Below are positions 1 through 5,632 of a stretch of 6,689 bases of DNA, in pieces. Both the position numbers and the translations under genes were made by a program. The DNA is from an uncultured Fibrobacterota bacterium (GTDB taxonomy: Bacteria > Fibrobacterota > Chitinivibrionia > Chitinivibrionales > Chitinispirillaceae). The DNA lies in the NCBI GenBank assembly GCA_903888815.1, contig CAISVC010000460.1:1-6689 (forward strand). Direction: 5' to 3'. Position 1 is the first letter of the stretch. Each line of letters opens with the position of its first letter. A model generated the notes under the pieces. That model searched no databases and was not told where the DNA came from. It was given only the letters and a program-made list of their open reading frames with translations.

Positions 1-127
1 CCCATAAGGAAAATATGATTGTATTTTTTTAACCGGCCTGTTCTCCTCTTAATTCCCCCTTTCTGGTACCAAAAAAGATACATTAATCAAGCCTCCTGAC
101 TGGTGCTATAAAAAATTGAATAATCAA

Positions 128-145
128 GTCTGCCAATCGGCAGAC
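128..145. repeat. Perfect 7-bp hairpin (GTCTGCC-AATC-GGCAGAC)
   Basis: Seven uninterrupted base pairs around a 4-base loop. The next bases contain a short AGGG/CCCT stem (146-156) and then a run of five T (159-163). It could be the terminator of a gene to the left or a small palindromic intergenic repeat; the T run does not directly follow the 7-bp stem, so I do not call it a terminator. Confidence 0.5.
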
Positions 146-166
146 AGGGAGGCCCTCATTTTTGGG

Positions 167-196
167 TTGATAAGAAATAAGAGCAGCAGATATTTT
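167..196 (+). promoter_or_regulatory. Weak sigma-70-like promoter candidate for the YkgJ-family gene
   Basis: TTGATA (167-172) and TATTTT (191-196) are separated by 18 bases. The -35 matches the consensus at five of six bases, the -10 at four of six. It would give a leader of roughly 130 bases. In AT-rich DNA such matches are common, so this is only a candidate. Confidence 0.22.
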
Positions 197-321
197 GATT
201 CCATGCCCCGTATATTTTGGCAGGGAGTTAGTTTATCAGATTCATTCCTTCGGGTGAAAAACCTATTTTTGCCTTCAAAGGCTGCAAATACACAGGTTAA
301 TAAAAAGAGCTTCTTTGAATT

Positions 322-328
322 GAGGAGG
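322..328 (+). promoter_or_regulatory. Ribosome binding site supporting the GTG start at 334
   Basis: GAGGAGG lies five bases before the GTG at 334. It is a near-perfect anti-Shine-Dalgarno match and decides the non-ATG start of the YkgJ-family gene. Confidence 0.75.
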
Positions 329-333
329 CCACC

Positions 334-1134
334 GTGGAGAGAGCAGGCAATACAAATTTCAGTTTTGTTATTGAGACTCCAGATGGGACTATTCCTCGGA
401 TGCAGGTCGGCATACCCGAAAAGCCGATTGGGTTATCGGACCTCGTACCTTTCATGCAGTCTCTGGCCGACGAAATTATAGAGCTCGCTGTAAAAAAGGC
501 TGCCGTGCGCAACCGGCAGGTTACCTGCGGGCCGGGCTGCGGCGCTTGCTGCTGCCAGCTTATCCCGCTGTCGGCTCCGGAAGTGGTTTTCATGGTCAAT
601 CGGCTTCTGGAAATGTCTCTGGCAGAACGTACCCCTTTACTTCAGCGCTTCGAAATGATTGAAAAGCGGATGGAAGAGTCAGCGCTGAAAAACAGGATTT
701 GTTCCCTGGCCGACACGGATACGGATAATAACGCCGCAGCAAGGGACTATTTTTACCTTAAAGAAGCGTGCCCGTTCCTGGTTGCACAATCCTGCTCGAT
801 ACATGCATGGCGCCCCGTTGTCTGCCGCGAATTCAATGCCCTGTCTGATCCTGCCCTCTGCACGGATCCTTTTGTCAACAAGGTACGCTCCATTCCCCTC
901 TTTAAGCGTCCGTCATCAATACTGGCCCTGCTGGCATCGCATGTCGGCGGAATTCCCCCGACCCTTGTGCCCATGCCGCTCATGTTCGACTGGTACGAAA
1001 GCAATAAGGAATTGCGGTCGCGGACCTGGCCGGCCGGCATGTTAATCAAGAAACTTCTGGAAATTACGGTCGAACCCGTGAATTATACTCCATTATCGAT
1101 ATTCACGGCAGAACCGTATGGCAGAAAACCGTAA
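334..1134 (+). CDS. YkgJ-family cysteine-cluster (CxxCxxCC) protein
   Basis: 266 residues, no signal peptide or membrane segment, so probably cytoplasmic. Two motifs place it in the YkgJ / CxxCxxCC family (Pfam PF03692 type). The first is C65-GPG-C69-GA-C72-C73, with an extra C74 and a conserved-type Glu at 83. The second is C146-PFL...C154-SIHAWRP...C164-REF. The clustered cysteines are thought to bind a metal or Fe-S centre; the cellular role of the family is unknown, so no function is assigned. GTG is taken as start because GAGGAGG sits five bases upstream. Residues 1-60 and the region 180-245 have no motif I recognise. The final residues (about 250-266) are read from DNA that encodes, in another frame, a FlgD-like tail remnant, so the native C-terminus may have been replaced or extended. 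The gene seems unrelated to the glycosidase genes downstream and has its own terminator region at 1454-1495. Confidence 0.88.
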   Translation: MERAGNTNFSFVIETPDGTIPRMQVGIPEKPIGLSDLVPFMQSLADEIIELAVKKAAVRNRQVTCGPGCGACCCQLIPLSAPEVVFMVNRLLEMSLAERTPLLQRFEMIEKRMEESALKNRICSLADTDTDNNAAARDYFYLKEACPFLVAQSCSIHAWRPVVCREFNALSDPALCTDPFVNKVRSIPLFKRPSSILALLASHVGGIPPTLVPMPLMFDWYESNKELRSRTWPAGMLIKKLLEITVEPVNYTPLSIFTAEPYGRKP

Positions 1135-1298
1135 CGGAAAATTCCGGCAGCGGATTAAAGGAAATCGTATGGAACGGACGCAGCAGCACCGGGCATCAGC
1201 CGGTCGTTCCGGGTAACTATGTCGTTCGTATGAGGGCGGTTAACGCACACAATAAAACAGCCGGAACAGTTGAAAAGACAATTACGTTTCTGCCGTAA
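1083..1298 (+). pseudogene. Remnant of an exported protein's FlgD-Ig-like C-terminal tail
   Basis: A frame ending at the TAA at 1296-1298 gives 71 residues that read as a complete C-terminal domain. It begins LYSIIDIHGRTVWQKTV, continues EIVWNGRSSTGHQPVVPGNY, then VVRMRAVN and ends TITFLP. The IDIHGR..VW strand, the W-N-G-R-x-S-x-G turn and the P-G-N-Y-V-V-R strand are the hallmarks of the FlgD Ig-like fold (PF13860 type) used as tails by exported proteins in Fibrobacterota and Bacteroidota-type genomes. No start codon with a ribosome binding site precedes it, and upstream this frame runs through the YkgJ-family gene without domain sense. It therefore looks like the 3' end of a lost gene joined to the YkgJ gene somewhere near 1050-1083. 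The left boundary is approximate. Confidence 0.68.
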
Positions 1299-1332
1299 GA
1301 TAAGAATCCGGCGGCAGTATCATTTATCCGTG

Positions 1333-1355
1333 TCCTATCGAAGAATTCCATCCGT
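1333..1355 (+). repeat. Dispersed 23-bp intergenic repeat, copy 1
   Basis: TCCTAT, five bases, then AATTCCATCCG and T. It matches copy 3 (5524-5546) at 20 of 23 positions and copy 2 (1609-1631) at 19 of 23, all in the same orientation. It lies in the loop of an imperfect inverted repeat, GCA-TATCAT (1314-1323) with ATGATA-TGC (1369-1378), which has one mismatch. Confidence 0.55.
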
Positions 1356-1453
1356 CATGCGGCAACTTATGATAGTGCGGCTGATTTGGTCAAGCTGTCC
1401 AGTTCATTTTTAATATTCTGAGCCTCGAAAAAGGTTCGAAGTTCGTCCACTCT

Positions 1454-1495
1454 CCTCCGCACCTGATTGCTCACGGTGCAGAGGCTTTTTTGTTT
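1454..1495 (+). terminator. Intrinsic terminator downstream of the YkgJ unit
   Basis: CCTC (1454-1457) pairs with GAGG (1481-1484) and GCACC (1459-1463) with GGTGC (1475-1479), with one C/A mismatch between them. TGA (1464-1466) pairs with TCA (1471-1473) around a TTGC loop, with a bulged C at 1474. A C and then six T followed by GTTT (1485-1495) come right after the stem. It should end forward transcripts from the YkgJ gene and the tail remnant. A competing pairing, AGCCTC (1421-1426) with GAGGCT (1481-1486), would break the lower stem. Confidence 0.75.
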
Positions 1496-1608
1496 CCCTA
1501 AAGCAGCAGCGTCATTCCTTTAGAATCCTACAAAATCCCTTGAAAATTTGTACACTTCCACCACCACAACGAATACCGACGCACACAAGATTTTCTATTT
1601 TGCTCGCG

Positions 1609-1631
1609 TCCCATGGAAAAATTCCATCCGC
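1609..1631 (+). repeat. Dispersed 23-bp intergenic repeat, copy 2
   Basis: TCCCAT, five bases, then AATTCCATCCG and C. It shares an uninterrupted 14-mer, AAAAATTCCATCCG, with copy 3. In this copy ATGGAA (1613-1618) and TTCCAT (1622-1627) form a perfect 6-bp stem around AAA, which copies 1 and 3 do not form. Confidence 0.55.
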
Positions 1632-1674
1632 TCTATTGCGCCCCGGTATTGTAAAAAGAACATTGAAAACCCCC

Positions 1675-1738
1675 ACCTGCCTACCTCCTTGGCAGGAGGC
1701 CTGTCGAGTGCAGCCTTTGTTTGCACCAGTGGGCAGGT
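1675..1738. other. GC-rich element able to fold as a three-way junction
   Basis: ACCTGCC (1675-1681) is complementary to GGCAGGT (1732-1738). Inside lie two hairpins: CCTCC (1684-1688) with GGAGG (1695-1699) around a 6-base loop, and GTGCA (1708-1712) with TGCAC (1722-1726) around a 9-base loop. It ends 16 bases before the -35 box of the GH-D gene promoter. It could be a small palindromic mobile repeat, a binding site or chance structure; there is no T run that would make it a terminator. Confidence 0.4.
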
Positions 1739-1754
1739 TTGATTATTAAAGCTT

Positions 1755-1783
1755 TTGATTGTACCAACAAACAGGAGTATATT
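1755..1783 (+). promoter_or_regulatory. Sigma-70-like promoter for the GH-D / fibro-slime operon
   Basis: TTGATT (1755-1760) and TATATT (1778-1783) are separated by exactly 17 bases. The -10 matches the consensus at five of six positions and the -35 at four of six. Transcription would start near 1790, giving a leader of about 180 bases that contains the hairpin at 1883-1935. Confidence 0.5.
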
Positions 1784-1882
1784 ACTTATACCAGAGCCAT
1801 CTCTTAACTTAAACAAAATTCTGTCCACAACCGGCGCTCTTGTTCTCTGCGATTTGATGGTTCGATAGCGAAGGGCATGTAT

Positions 1883-1935
1883 GCAGCGAGATTGAAATAT
1901 GGCATTGTCGATTAAAACCATATCCAATCTGCTGC
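1883..1935 (+). promoter_or_regulatory. Long hairpin in the 5' leader of the GH-D gene
   Basis: The two arms form 17 base pairs in three blocks: GCAGC (1883-1887) with GCTGC (1931-1935), AGATTG (1889-1894) with CAATCT (1925-1930), and ATATGG (1897-1902) with CCATAT (1918-1923). The only breaks are a bulged G at 1888 and a small internal loop (AA against C). The loop is 15 bases. It ends 24 bases before the ribosome binding site and has no T run. It may be an RNA element controlling translation or stability, or a dyad bound by a regulator. I recognise no known riboswitch in it. Confidence 0.6.
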
Positions 1936-1970
1936 TAATGTGATATCAATACAGTCATGAGGAGGGTTTT

Positions 1971-4388
1971 ATGAAGGGAAGTTTTATTGCATGCACGATA
2001 GCGTGCACGTTGCTTATCGCCGGAGCGGCGTTTGCCGACCTTACGGTGGTTGACGGACCGAACGGGAAGATCATACGCGGTACGGTTGTGACACAGGTCG
2101 GCAACGTGACCGATACTGTTGTTCAGCTTCTGGCGCAGGCGGTGACGCCCGGAGGACAGATAGTCGTTCCGGGTAACGAACTTCAGGTTACATGGCCTAC
2201 TGCCGGCCGGGTCGCTCTTTGTACGATGACAGGTGCGAATACGCTTCTTGTAACAGGTAAAGTGAAGGGATGGGACGCGTTTCCGTGCAGACCCGAACCG
2301 GTAACGGGCGCGGTCAAGATCGTGCGTGCACAGGTTGGCATGAGCAGGAGCACACTCAACACGGGCATCTACTGCCGGCACTGGGACTGGGTCATGATGT
2401 GCAGCACTTCGGTAAGCCGCAGTTTTCTTTACGATTCGACGAACGGAAATTACCAGTATTTTACCGTGAACGCGACAGGCTCGCCGATCAAAGTCTCACT
2501 TATTCCCAGTTACTACATGCAGAACAGGGAAGGCCGCGTAACGGAGCAGTATCCTATTGCAAATGATAAGTTGTCCTATTATTTCCCGTGGCAATATGAC
2601 GCTCGGCAGCGCGTGCCGGTGGGCTGGATCTCGTGGCGCGCATACGATGCTGCGGTAACCGAGGCGAACATAAAGACAGTAGCTGACTATTTCGCAAGTT
2701 ACAATCTGCAGAATTTCGAATTTGAAAATATCATTATTGATGACGGCTGGTTTTACGGAACCACAAATTCAGGTTTTTTCCAGGCACCTGCGAATGTTGA
2801 CTGGACACGCGCGGATCCGACGAAATTTCCGAGCGGCATCAAGTCGCTTACCGATTATGTCCACGGGAAAGGGTTCAAATTCGGTCTGTGGATGAGCCCG
2901 TACGGATTTTCCGGTGATCCGAACCAGAACCCGACCTGGTGGGTGCGGAACGGCACCGGAGGCCCCTTTATGACTGTGCCGGACGGATGGCATGGAAAGT
3001 ACTATTGCGATGCCACAGGCCCCGGACTTGATAACTGGCTTCTCGTAGGACCAAGAGCACAGGTGGCTAACGGTTTTGATTATCTTAAACTTGACGGCAC
3101 AATGCATGTATGCTACGAAGGTGCCTATATAAGTTCGGGAAATTACTTCCCTGATAAAGGCACGACCTGGCATGATGCCGCGCGTTTGGGATATGGGGCG
3201 ATGCAGAACGTTCTCGGTCCGAACCGGTTCTACAGCATAAGCTGGAGCCGCATCCCGGTGATCGCCGGCCTCTGCGATGCAATGCGCGTTGGCAGCGACA
3301 TGGGATCGGGCACGTCGAGCTGGGCGTCCCAGGCCGGCCTCATGTATACGTGGCTTTACGAAAACAACATAGTATGGATCGTCGATCCCGACCATATGGT
3401 GATGTCGGGTTCCTCGGATGCGCAATTCAGGCTTATGAGCACCATCACGAGCATGAGCGGCTGCCTTCTTAATTATTCCGATGTGCCAAGCATCTATACG
3501 GCCGCAAAAGTGGAGATCATCAAGCGCGTGACGCCGCAGATCGGGAGCCCGGCGCCGCGATCCGGCGACCTTTTCAAGAAAACGGGAACTACTGCAGCGC
3601 TCTGGACGCTTGAAATTGACCGTCCATTTGACCACTGGATGATCGTCGCAAACGCGGCTCCTGGGGTTGCCGGGGTTGCGACGCTGACGTTCAAAGACCT
3701 GGGTCTCGATACTACCAAAAGCTACATGGTTTACGATTTCTGGAACAAGTCGTACAAGGGGGTATTTTCGAAGGCTTACGCTTGTGGCGCACCGGCTTCA
3801 TGGGACGTGCAGCTTTTCTCGCTCCGCGAAGTCAGACCGTATCCGTGGATCATCTCCACAAGCCGGCATATCACGCAGGGCGGTGTCGATCTGACCAACG
3901 TTACATGGAACGGCACTGCACGCACGCTTTCTGGAACGAGCAGGGTGGTTGCGAACGATCCATATATGATAACGATGTATCTTCCGGCCGGCGCAACGCT
4001 TGTCAGCGCTACCTTCGGCACTTCACCGGCAACCTTAGGAACGGATAACGGTGCGGCAACAATGACCTATACGCCTGCGGCGAACGGAACGGTCAACTGG
4101 ACAGCGACGTTCAACGGCATTTCGGGGGTACGTGACCGTGAAGTCGAAGCGGTTTTCCCGTATGCTCCCCTGCAGGCAATTGTTACCAAAGGGATTCTGC
4201 GCCTGAACGGCAGCTACAACCTGCCCTATCGCATTGCCGTGTACGATCTTTCCGGGCGGATGCTGGCAAGCTTCTCGGGCAGAGGGATCATTAACAGGAA
4301 GTTGGCCGTGCGGGCAACGGGTGCGCTTCTGGTACGGGCGGAATCGGGCGGCGCGGTTACGATGGAGCAGGTAATGGTCAGCAGATAA
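1971..4388 (+). CDS. Secreted clan GH-D glycosidase (GH27/GH36-like, probable alpha-galactosidase)
   Basis: 805 residues; ATG preceded by AGGAGGG at 1960-1966. Residues 1-22 are a signal peptide (hydrophobic core, AFA/D cleavage site). Residues 23 to about 210 are beta-rich and not recognised. The TIM barrel follows, with PVGWISW (216-222), ITE-like VTEANI (229-234), IIDDGW (255-260) and KFGLWMSPYG (303-312). The motif YLKLDG (371-376) carries the probable nucleophile D375. MRVGSDMG (438-445) carries the probable acid/base D443. Residues from about 510 to 720 form beta-sandwich regions, including PWIISTSRHITQGG. The last ~70 residues contain IAVYDLSGRMLASF and look like a C-terminal sorting tail. 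Clan GH-D enzymes hydrolyse alpha-galactosides and alpha-N-acetylgalactosaminides with retention; galactose specificity is inferred, not shown. It probably shares a transcript with the fibro-slime gene 49 bases downstream and acts outside the cell or on its surface. Confidence 0.85.
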   Translation: MKGSFIACTIACTLLIAGAAFADLTVVDGPNGKIIRGTVVTQVGNVTDTVVQLLAQAVTPGGQIVVPGNELQVTWPTAGRVALCTMTGANTLLVTGKVKGWDAFPCRPEPVTGAVKIVRAQVGMSRSTLNTGIYCRHWDWVMMCSTSVSRSFLYDSTNGNYQYFTVNATGSPIKVSLIPSYYMQNREGRVTEQYPIANDKLSYYFPWQYDARQRVPVGWISWRAYDAAVTEANIKTVADYFASYNLQNFEFENIIIDDGWFYGTTNSGFFQAPANVDWTRADPTKFPSGIKSLTDYVHGKGFKFGLWMSPYGFSGDPNQNPTWWVRNGTGGPFMTVPDGWHGKYYCDATGPGLDNWLLVGPRAQVANGFDYLKLDGTMHVCYEGAYISSGNYFPDKGTTWHDAARLGYGAMQNVLGPNRFYSISWSRIPVIAGLCDAMRVGSDMGSGTSSWASQAGLMYTWLYENNIVWIVDPDHMVMSGSSDAQFRLMSTITSMSGCLLNYSDVPSIYTAAKVEIIKRVTPQIGSPAPRSGDLFKKTGTTAALWTLEIDRPFDHWMIVANAAPGVAGVATLTFKDLGLDTTKSYMVYDFWNKSYKGVFSKAYACGAPASWDVQLFSLREVRPYPWIISTSRHITQGGVDLTNVTWNGTARTLSGTSRVVANDPYMITMYLPAGATLVSATFGTSPATLGTDNGAATMTYTPAANGTVNWTATFNGISGVRDREVEAVFPYAPLQAIVTKGILRLNGSYNLPYRIAVYDLSGRMLASFSGRGIINRKLAVRATGALLVRAESGGAVTMEQVMVSR

Positions 4389-4421
4389 CGGCGGAATTGG
4401 TGGCCAACCAAATTGTAACTT

Positions 4422-4429
4422 AAAGAAGG
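4422..4429 (+). promoter_or_regulatory. Ribosome binding site supporting the GTG start at 4438
   Basis: AAAGAAGG lies eight bases before the GTG at 4438, and the GTG opens directly onto a signal peptide. Just upstream, TTGGT (4397-4401) and ACCAA (4407-4411) form a short hairpin between the two genes; it has no T run, so it should not end the transcript. Confidence 0.6.
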
Positions 4430-4437
4430 CGTTTTTC

Positions 4438-5496
4438 GTGAAAATATTTTTGATATACTTCTCGGCAGGCATTTTTCTGCTGACAGTCGTTTTTCCGTCA
4501 TCGCTGTTCGCCGCGGATACGGTGTATTTTCAAGTCCGGTACCTTGACTTTCACCACGACAGTTCAAGCCCCGAGTTCTATAAGCCGTGCCCGGTAACTC
4601 CGGGCGGCGGTACCGTTGATGATAGAGTTGAAAGCACGGGCTTGCCCATAGCCGGGGGCGTCAATCCGCAGATGACAGCGGAAGTTCGAAAATGGTATAA
4701 TGACTTCACGCCGGATCCACAAAAAATAGTCTACAAGTATACCCTGAATACAAACGGCGGTGATACCTGCTACTCGGAACCGGGCATGCAAACCGATATC
4801 GATTATGATACTGCATACAAGGACACGGCAGTGTATGATTCTCTTGCATTTAAAAGTTTAGGCAACGGAAATTACGAATTCGTAAACGATTCGTTTTTTC
4901 CGCTTGATGGGCAAGGATTCGGCAACGAGGGCGAGAACCACAATTATGCCTTCACCATGCGATTTAACCTGTATTTCCCAAAAACGTATGGATCGTCTAT
5001 TACGATAAACAGCAGCGACGATAGCTGGGTCTTTTTAAACTGGACGCGCTTTATCGATCTCGGCGGCGCGCATCCGAGATTGAACCATGATACCACCGTA
5101 ACAATCGATACGTCAAATTATCCGGGCGCCAGTATAATGAGTTTGTTTGTTTTCTTCGCCAACCGCGGTTCCGCGAGTTCATTCTTTAAAATCAAATTCA
5201 ATAATATTCCGCTGCAGCCCTCGGACGGAGTAATCGATTATAAGGCAGCGCAGAAAAATGCTTTCTGGTCTTCGAACGCAAAGATTTTGACGAACCCGCA
5301 AGGAATTGAAATTGTCACGTCTGATGTGGCCGTTTCTTCAGTCACTATCCTGAAGCCGAACGGACAGATGGTATACAAGACGTCCTCCTGCAAGGGTCGG
5401 ATACATGCGCCGATATCGCGGCAAGGTATTTACCTTGTCAATATCGTGACCGATAAGGGCATCGTGACGAAACCGGTTGCGATTCTGAAACGATGA
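4438..5496 (+). CDS. Secreted fibro-slime-domain protein with C-terminal sorting-like tail
   Basis: 352 residues starting at GTG. Residues 1-25 are a signal peptide ending SSLFA/AD. Residues from about 29 to 255 match the fibro-slime domain (TIGR02148 type). They contain YFQVRYLDF (30-38), DSFFPLDGQGFGNEG (151-165), HNYAFTMRFNLYF (168-180) and NSSDDSWVFLNWTRFIDLGG (191-210) followed by A-H. Family members usually show a G-D-D-D-x-W-V-F-I-N-G motif at the last site; here it is S-S-D-D-S-W-V-F-L-N-W, so the acidic pair D194-D195 is kept while the Gly positions differ. Residues 287-352 (VTILKPNGQMVYKT, GIYLVNIVTDKG, PVAILKR) form a short tail like those of type IX-exported proteins. Fibro-slime proteins are known from Fibrobacter and Dictyostelium, and in Fibrobacter are linked to cell-surface and cellulose-adhesion fractions. 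A carbohydrate-binding or surface role beside the GH-D enzyme is inferred. It is probably the second gene of that operon. Confidence 0.82.
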   Translation: MKIFLIYFSAGIFLLTVVFPSSLFAADTVYFQVRYLDFHHDSSSPEFYKPCPVTPGGGTVDDRVESTGLPIAGGVNPQMTAEVRKWYNDFTPDPQKIVYKYTLNTNGGDTCYSEPGMQTDIDYDTAYKDTAVYDSLAFKSLGNGNYEFVNDSFFPLDGQGFGNEGENHNYAFTMRFNLYFPKTYGSSITINSSDDSWVFLNWTRFIDLGGAHPRLNHDTTVTIDTSNYPGASIMSLFVFFANRGSASSFFKIKFNNIPLQPSDGVIDYKAAQKNAFWSSNAKILTNPQGIEIVTSDVAVSSVTILKPNGQMVYKTSSCKGRIHAPISRQGIYLVNIVTDKGIVTKPVAILKR

Positions 5497-5523
5497 ACTG
5501 CATAGTGGGGACGGACAGGGGTA

Positions 5524-5546
5524 TCCTATGTAAAAATTCCATCCGT
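5524..5546 (+). repeat. Dispersed 23-bp intergenic repeat, copy 3
   Basis: TCCTAT, five bases, then AATTCCATCCG and T, same orientation as copies 1 and 2 and 20 of 23 identical to each. Here the right end takes part in an imperfect inverted repeat: GGACGGA (5509-5515) against TCCATCC (5538-5544), with one C/A mismatch. It lies between the convergent fibro-slime and GH31 genes. Confidence 0.55.
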
Positions 5547-5553
5547 TGTGTAA

Positions 5554-5574
5554 TACCTTCTGAAATAGGAGGTA
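5554..5574. other. Hairpin between convergent genes
   Basis: TACCTTCT (5554-5561) pairs with AGGAGGTA (5567-5574), eight pairs including one wobble, around GAAAT. It lies between the stops at 5496 (+) and 5633 (-) and may help end or protect transcripts from either side. Neither side has a proper T run. A perfect ATTGGCCAAT palindrome lies at 5611-5620. Confidence 0.4.
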
Positions 5575-5632
5575 CCAGCAAACCGATCTGCCCTTGAGGA
5601 TAACCCCCCGATTGGCCAATAGCGAACAGAAC

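Larger units (their letters stand above)
1..333. other. Non-coding region upstream of the YkgJ-family gene
   Basis: AT-rich stretch with no convincing gene. An open frame starting at 116 runs into the YkgJ gene in another frame, has no ribosome binding site and encodes a composition unlike a folded protein, so I leave it out. The stretch contains a perfect 7-bp hairpin (128-145), a direct repeat TAATCAAG (84-91 and 121-128), a weak promoter candidate (167-196) and a small GCCT/AGGC hairpin (271-282) in what would be the leader. The end of any gene to the left lies outside the window. Confidence 0.6.
1299..1970. other. Long gene-free region between the YkgJ unit and the GH-D gene
   Basis: 672 bases without a credible gene. 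Short frames on both strands (for example 1540-1749 forward and 1595-1927 reverse) lack ribosome binding sites and recognisable motifs. From left to right the region holds an imperfect inverted repeat (1314-1323 with 1369-1378) that encloses repeat copy 1; an intrinsic terminator (1454-1495); a CTAAAG/CTTTAG pair (1498-1503 with 1518-1523); repeat copy 2 (1609-1631); a multi-stem GC-rich element (1675-1738); a promoter (1755-1783); and a strong leader hairpin (1883-1935) before the ribosome binding site AGGAGGG (1960-1966). Confidence 0.7.

Noticed and set aside
191..210. Possible fourth copy of the 23-bp repeat (ATTCCAT in the upstream region)
   Set aside because: Only about seven bases match in a row and the TCCYAT half is absent.
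116..481. Open frame of 121 codons on the + strand
   Set aside because: It overlaps the well-supported YkgJ-family gene in another frame, has no ribosome binding site and shows no recognisable domain.
1425..1463. GGTTCGAAG followed by CTCCTCCGCACC, resembling the T-loop and 3' end of a tRNA (Ser-like)
   Set aside because: The bases flanking TTCGAA do not pair as a T stem, and no anticodon arm, D arm or matching acceptor arm lies upstream. The CC-rich end belongs to the terminator hairpin.
1595..1927. Open frame of 110 codons on the - strand in the long gene-free region
   Set aside because: No ribosome binding site or motif, and it runs through the repeat copy, the GC-rich element, the promoter and part of the leader hairpin, which explain the DNA better.
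1203..2178. Shared 15-mer GTCGTTCCGGGTAAC in the tail remnant (about 1203-1217) and the GH-D gene (about 2163-2177)
   Set aside because: Both encode V-V-P-G-N in a beta-rich context but the flanking protein and DNA sequences differ, so chance or codon bias is likelier than a duplicated segment.
2769..3635. Long reverse-strand frame of 288 codons inside the GH-D gene
   Set aside because: Shadow of a biased-codon gene: the forward frame carries the full catalytic domain, and the reverse protein is rich in Arg, His and Ala without domain sense.
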